Assembly (NCBI RefSeq): GCF_007827955.1
Contig: NZ_VITR01000005.1
Coordinates: 1-64,000 of the forward strand
Direction of reading: 5' to 3'
Length of the DNA stretch: 64,000 nucleotides
DNA from: Nitrospirillum pindoramense
Lineage (GTDB): Bacteria; Pseudomonadota; Alphaproteobacteria; Azospirillales; Azospirillaceae
Position numbers and translations under genes: made by a program. Below the pieces are notes generated by a model. It ran no database searches and was not told the origin of the DNA. It saw only the letters and a program-made list of their open reading frames with translations. Positions 59,906 through 64,000 of this stretch are shown here, one piece after another; the stretch's first letter is position 1; each line of letters begins with the position of its first letter.

Positions 59906-60850
59906 ATGCAATTCGACCTGACCGACCTGGCCCTGTTCCGCGACGTGGTGGAGGCGGGCAGCATCACCTGGGGCGCCGAACGGGCCCACTTGGCGTTGGC
60001 CGCGGCCAGCACGCGCATCCGCAACATGGAAGTGTCGCTGGGCGCGACCCTGCTGGACCGTGGCCGGCACGGCGTGACCCCGACTGCGGCCGGCCGCGCC
60101 CTGCTGGCGCATGCCCGCACCATCCTGGGCCAGGCGGACCGACTGCGGGAGGATTTGAGCGTTTATGCCGGCGGGGCGGCGGGCAATGTCCGCATCCTGT
60201 CCAACACCAACGCGCTGACCGAGTTCCTGCCCGAATTGCTGGGCAGCTTCCTCACCGCCCACCCGCTGGTGACCGTGGATGTGGAGGAGCGCTTAAGCGA
60301 TGAAATCGTGGCCGCCATCGCCGATGGCACCGGCGACATCGGCATCGTCGCCGGCACCGTGGAAACGGGCGACCTGGAAACCTTCCCCTTTCGTCAGGAC
60401 CGCTTCGTGCTGGTGGCGTCCCCCACCCATCCCCTGGGTGCGCGCGACAGCGTGACCTTCGCCGAGGTGTTGGACCACGACTTGGTGGGCCTGGACCGGG
60501 CGGCGGCCCTGCAGCGCTTCCTGTCCGACCGGGCCGCCCGGGCCGGCCGCCGCCTGCGCCTGCGTGTGCAGTTGCGCAGCTTCGACGCCATCTGCCGCCT
60601 GGTGGAGGGAAACGTCGGCATCGGCATCGTGCCGGAAACGACGGCCCGCCGCGCCGCCCGCACGGCCGACATCCACTGCATCGCGCTGAGCGATGCCTGG
60701 GCGGTGCGGGACCTGAAGGTTTGCACCCGTGGCCGCTCACGCCTGCCCCGCTTCGCCAAGCTGCTGGCTGATCACCTGCTGGCCCAACACCCGTTAGGCG
60801 GAACGCCCGCGGTGTCGATCGACGATAGCGACCCGACGCCGGGGGCATGA
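59906..60850 (+). CDS. LysR-family transcriptional regulator
   Basis: 314 residues. The N-terminal winged helix is at about 5-62 (LALFRDVVEAGSITWGAERAHLALAAASTRIRNMEVSLG); the second recognition helix is unusually Ala-rich. The LysR effector-binding domain spans about 90-295 (GNVRILSNTNALTEFLPELLGSF, GDIGIVAGTVETGDL, FVLVASPTHPLG). It probably regulates the divergent small membrane protein and itself through the palindrome at 59863-59887. The effector is unknown. Confidence 0.92.
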   Translation: MQFDLTDLALFRDVVEAGSITWGAERAHLALAAASTRIRNMEVSLGATLLDRGRHGVTPTAAGRALLAHARTILGQADRLREDLSVYAGGAAGNVRILSNTNALTEFLPELLGSFLTAHPLVTVDVEERLSDEIVAAIADGTGDIGIVAGTVETGDLETFPFRQDRFVLVASPTHPLGARDSVTFAEVLDHDLVGLDRAAALQRFLSDRAARAGRRLRLRVQLRSFDAICRLVEGNVGIGIVPETTARRAARTADIHCIALSDAWAVRDLKVCTRGRSRLPRFAKLLADHLLAQHPLGGTPAVSIDDSDPTPGA

Positions 60851-61446
60851 CGGAAGACGCCCGGCAGCGACGGCGGGGGCAACCGACGGTTTCACAACAT
60901 CGCCGAACCCGGCTGCCGCCCGCCGTCGATCCAGCATCGAATGCGGCTGCGGCCCCACCGCCTTTCGCACCGCCCGACCCCAGCCAAAAGGCATATGGCA
61001 AGCCTGCCAAACGTTGGTTCTAAAGGATAGGTTACAGATGCGTTACTAACAGCTTGTTAGGTTTATAACTTCATGGCCGGTTTCGACAAATCACCGCAAT
61101 AAGTTGATTAGTTTATGCAATATCCAGACAACAAATGAGTCTCACGCCATGCCGTCGGGCGTTAACCTTAACCCCCCGGCCAGATGCGACAACACGTCAC
61201 GGAATATGCCTTAGGCAATAAGATTTCAAATTTTGACGCATTTGCATTTCTGCTGTTAGCAAAAATGTGACAAAATTCGCACACTATCCGGTTGATACAG
61301 ATCGTTACAAAATCGGCCGTTTACTCAATCGCGCTTCTGCAAAAGAAATTGGTCGCAATCCTGCCCCGAGATGGGCGCGGGGCTGGCCGGGAGCCCCGAG
61401 ATGGGACCGGCCAACGATCAAGATAGAAGAGAGATTGAGGAGAGGC
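60851..61446. other. Long leader region of the last TonB-dependent receptor
   Basis: 596 bases with no convincing gene. From about 61010 the sequence is AT-rich, with the dyad CTAACA-GCT-TGTTAG (61046-61060) and likely promoter elements up to about 61320. A 13-bp direct repeat lies at 61363-61375 and 61393-61405, and GAGGAGAGG precedes the ATG at 61447. Bases 60851-61000 show nothing recognisable. Confidence 0.45.
61363..61405 (+). repeat. 13-bp direct repeat in the receptor leader
   Basis: GCCCCGAGATGGG occurs at 61363-61375 and again at 61393-61405, 30 bases apart (about three helical turns). It lies 42-84 bases before the receptor start, inside the probable 5' leader. Confidence 0.6.
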
Positions 61447-64000
61447 ATGAGGGAGATTTCCGTCGCCGCCCGCCGCAAGGTGTGGCGCCATGGCATCGCA
61501 GCGGGCGCCCTGATGGCGCTGGCCGCGACCACCGCCCAGGCCCAGCAGCAGGCCGCTGCCGATGATTCCCTGGAGGAGATCGTCGTCACCGGATCGCGCA
61601 TCGCGCGTCCCAACCTGACGCAGCCCACCCCCGTCCAGGTCATCAACGCCGAGGCCATCCAGGCGTCCGGCCTGACCTCGACCGTCGACGTGCTGAGCCA
61701 GCTGCCCCAGACCCAGAACGACATGGGTCCGTCGAACAACGCCCGTTTCATCAATGGCGCCGGCGTGAACTTCGCCAACCTGCGCGGCCTGGGCGAATAC
61801 CGTACCCTGACCCTGGTGGACGGCAAGCGCCACGTCGGGTCGCTGTCCGGCCGTAACGGTTCCGGCGGCACCTCGCTGGTCGATCTGAACAGCATCCCGC
61901 CAGCGCTGATCGAGCGCATGGAGATCGTCACCGGCGGCACCTCGGCCGTGTACGGCGCCGACGCCGTGGCCGGTGTGGTCAACGTCATCCTGAAGAAGAA
62001 TTACGAAGGCGCCGAAGCGACCATCCAGCACAACTGGTCGCAGGGTGACGGCTTCCAGTCCACCGACGTCAGCGCCATCATCGGCCACAACTTCGACGGC
62101 GGTAAGGGCAACATCACCTTCGCCTTCGACTACAACCATGACCTGGGCCTGTACGGCCGCGACCGGCCGGAAGCGCTGTACAACTACTCCCTGGTGGCCA
62201 ACCCGGCCAGCAAGGGCGCCAGCGACGGCATTCCCGACCGCATCACCATCTCCCCGACCCTGTCGTCGGTGCTGGCGGCCAGCGGCGCGCCCGTCATCCG
62301 CACCTGGCTGGATGCGGCGCACCCGCAGTACAGCTACACCTTCAAGCCCGATGGCTCGGGCCTGATCCCGTTCAACCGTGGCACGCTGATCAACGGCATT
62401 CCGGCCGGCAACAAGACCAGCGCCGGTGACACGGTGTCCATCGGCGGCGACGGCTACAACTCGTCCAAGTACCTGACGCTGCGCACGCCCAACCTGCGCC
62501 AGGTGGCCGATACCCTCGTCAACTATCGCCTGGCCCAGGACCTGGGCCCGATCGACACGCTGAACTTCTTCAGCGACCTGAAGTATTCCAACAGCCGTGG
62601 CACCAGCCGGTCCACGCCGATGGCCAATGGCACGGGCACGCCCTCCACGGGGTCGAACGGCGTTTCCGCCACCGGCGCGATCACCATCCAGGCCGACAAC
62701 GCCTACCTGCCGTCCGACCTGAAGAGCCTGCTGGCGACCGACAAGATCTCCAGCTTCACCATGACCCGTCTGAACGACGACTGGTACGGCCCGCGCGAGT
62801 ATTCTTATGAATACGAGGTGATGCGCGGCGTGTTCGGCCTGAACGGCGACCTGACCAACGGGTGGCACTACGAGGCCTATTACGACTACGGCCGCAACCG
62901 CACCACCTTCGTGAACACGGACCGGGTCACCAGCCTGTTCAACCAGCAGCTGGACGCCGTGAACGTGGGCGGCAAGATCGTCTGCCGCGATGCCACCGCC
63001 CAGGCCAACGGCTGCCTGCCCATCAACCCGTTCGTCGTCGGCCCGCTGAGCGACGCGCAGAAGGCCTACGCCTACACCTACACCAAGGAAATGGCGACGC
63101 TGCAGCAGCACGACGCCGCCTTCAACCTGAACGGCGACCTGTTCAAGTTCCCGGCGCTGTTCAGCGGCACCATGGCCCCGGTCAGCTTCGCCGCCGGCTT
63201 CGAGTACCGCAAGGAAGAGTCGGTGGACAAGACCGACTTCCTGCAGAACCAGCCCACCGGCACCATCTACGGCAACCAGAACGGTTCCGTGGCCGGCAGC
63301 TACGATACCAAGGAATGGTATGGTGAGCTGAGCATCCCCGTCCTGCGCGACATCCCGTTCGCCAAGGCCGTGGACCTGGACCTGGCCTACCGCTATTCCG
63401 ACTACAGCCTGGCCGGTCCCGCCAGCACCTGGAACATCCAGGCCGGTTGGGCCGTCAACGACGACGTGAAGCTGCGCGGCGGCATCGCCCGCGCGGTGCG
63501 CGCGCCCAACATCGACGACCTGTTCACCCCGGCCGGCGACAACTTCCTGGGCGTCAGCGATCCCTGCACCATCCAGAACATCAACGCCAACGCCACCCGC
63601 GCCGCCAACTGCGCCAAGGTCGTGCCGGCGGGCTACAACTCCAACGACTTCAGCAACCCGTCCACCCGTACGGGCGGCAACATCAACCTGAAGCCGGAAA
63701 TCGGCCGCACCCTGACGGCCGGCGCCGTGTTCACCCCGACCTTCGTGCCGGGCCTGAACGTGACCGCCGACTACTGGCTGGTGAAGATCACCCAGGGCCA
63801 GGCGGCGCTGACCTCCAACTCCATCCTGACCAACTGCTACGATCTGAGCGCCACCGCCCAGTGCAACCTGATCACCCGCCGTACGGACGGTTCCATCGCC
63901 ACCATCTACGGCAACACCGTCAACATCGGTAAGGAAGTGGTGCGCGGTCTGGACTTCCAGGTCGACTACGCGTTCGAGCTGGACAAGGTGGGCCTGCAGA
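61447..64000 (+). CDS. Large TonB-dependent receptor, C-terminus beyond the window
   Basis: 851 codons are visible without a stop. It starts MREISVAARRKVWRHG, with a signal peptide ending ATTAQAQ, preceded by GAGGAGAGG. A TonB-box-like EEIVVTGSRIARPN leads into the plug domain (LRGLGEYRTLTLVDGKRH, MEIVTGGTSAVYGADAVAGVVNVILKK, about residues 45-180). The barrel follows and includes KLRGGIARAVRAPNIDDLF and NINLKPEIGRTLTAG, typical of the large Caulobacter/sphingomonad-type receptors for carbohydrates, peptides or other nutrients. The substrate is unknown. Cys pairs appear in extracellular loops (VCRDATAQANGC, DPCTIQNINANATRAANC). Confidence 0.92.
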   Translation, partial: MREISVAARRKVWRHGIAAGALMALAATTAQAQQQAAADDSLEEIVVTGSRIARPNLTQPTPVQVINAEAIQASGLTSTVDVLSQLPQTQNDMGPSNNARFINGAGVNFANLRGLGEYRTLTLVDGKRHVGSLSGRNGSGGTSLVDLNSIPPALIERMEIVTGGTSAVYGADAVAGVVNVILKKNYEGAEATIQHNWSQGDGFQSTDVSAIIGHNFDGGKGNITFAFDYNHDLGLYGRDRPEALYNYSLVANPASKGASDGIPDRITISPTLSSVLAASGAPVIRTWLDAAHPQYSYTFKPDGSGLIPFNRGTLINGIPAGNKTSAGDTVSIGGDGYNSSKYLTLRTPNLRQVADTLVNYRLAQDLGPIDTLNFFSDLKYSNSRGTSRSTPMANGTGTPSTGSNGVSATGAITIQADNAYLPSDLKSLLATDKISSFTMTRLNDDWYGPREYSYEYEVMRGVFGLNGDLTNGWHYEAYYDYGRNRTTFVNTDRVTSLFNQQLDAVNVGGKIVCRDATAQANGCLPINPFVVGPLSDAQKAYAYTYTKEMATLQQHDAAFNLNGDLFKFPALFSGTMAPVSFAAGFEYRKEESVDKTDFLQNQPTGTIYGNQNGSVAGSYDTKEWYGELSIPVLRDIPFAKAVDLDLAYRYSDYSLAGPASTWNIQAGWAVNDDVKLRGGIARAVRAPNIDDLFTPAGDNFLGVSDPCTIQNINANATRAANCAKVVPAGYNSNDFSNPSTRTGGNINLKPEIGRTLTAGAVFTPTFVPGLNVTADYWLVKITQGQAALTSNSILTNCYDLSATAQCNLITRRTDGSIATIYGNTVNIGKEVVRGLDFQVDYAFELDKVGLQ

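Noticed and set aside
61371-61565. 64-codon frame in the receptor leader
   Set aside because: It runs out of frame into the receptor signal peptide and covers the direct repeat; it has no ribosome site.

Overview
The window is GC-rich chromosomal DNA with tight ATGA-overlapping operons, four-protein TonB machinery, three TonB-dependent receptors, Tat-exported proteins and a lactate/glyoxylate gene set. Together these suggest an alphaproteobacterium, probably of the Rhodospirillales/Azospirillaceae type; this is inference from gene content and base composition, and no rRNA or tRNA is present. Two genes (19453-21480 and 34384-35886) are strikingly AT-rich and look acquired.

Left part (1-18359): the end of an autotransporter barrel; a pyruvate:quinone oxidoreductase-like ThDP enzyme (poxB); a Tat-exported hemerythrin with a disrupted C-terminus; a Cus-type copper/silver efflux operon (small exported Cys/Met/His protein, cusC, cusB, cusA); a divergent metallo-beta-lactamase-fold hydrolase/LysR pair around an AT-rich palindrome; then an iron-uptake operon (siderophore receptor, PiuC-like dioxygenase, PepSY membrane protein, exbB, exbD, tonB) behind a Fur-like box.

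Middle (18489-34383): a lactate locus. An FCD-type GntR regulator (lldR), lactate permease (lldP), LutABC-type L-lactate oxidation genes, a Dld-II-like D-lactate dehydrogenase and malate synthase G. Three 19-bp TGGT-N11-ACCR operators, one before lldR and two between lldP and lutA, tie these into one regulon. The locus is interrupted by an AT-rich STAND-like ATPase with a C-terminal HEPN-like motif (candidate defence gene), a histidine phosphatase and a cytoplasmic pepsin-like DTG/DTG protein. An AT-rich OLD-family ATPase/TOPRIM nuclease follows the locus.

Right part (36168-64000): a GNAT acetyltransferase; a histidine kinase/response regulator pair; a peptide-scavenging set (TonB-dependent receptor, TTC38-like protein, a substrate-binding protein fused to an inner-membrane permease, a second permease, a double ATPase, a convergent P1/NylC-type peptidase and an alpha/beta hydrolase); three tandem MacB/FtsX-type permeases with no ATPase beside them, preceded by a textbook sigma-54 promoter and an upstream palindrome; a beta-lactamase-fold serine hydrolase; a small membrane protein; a LysR regulator with its own palindrome; and the start of a large TonB-dependent receptor running off the end.

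The strongest candidates for something new are the ATPase-HEPN gene, the pepsin-like protein, the binding-protein/permease fusion and the sigma-54 controlled permease triplet.
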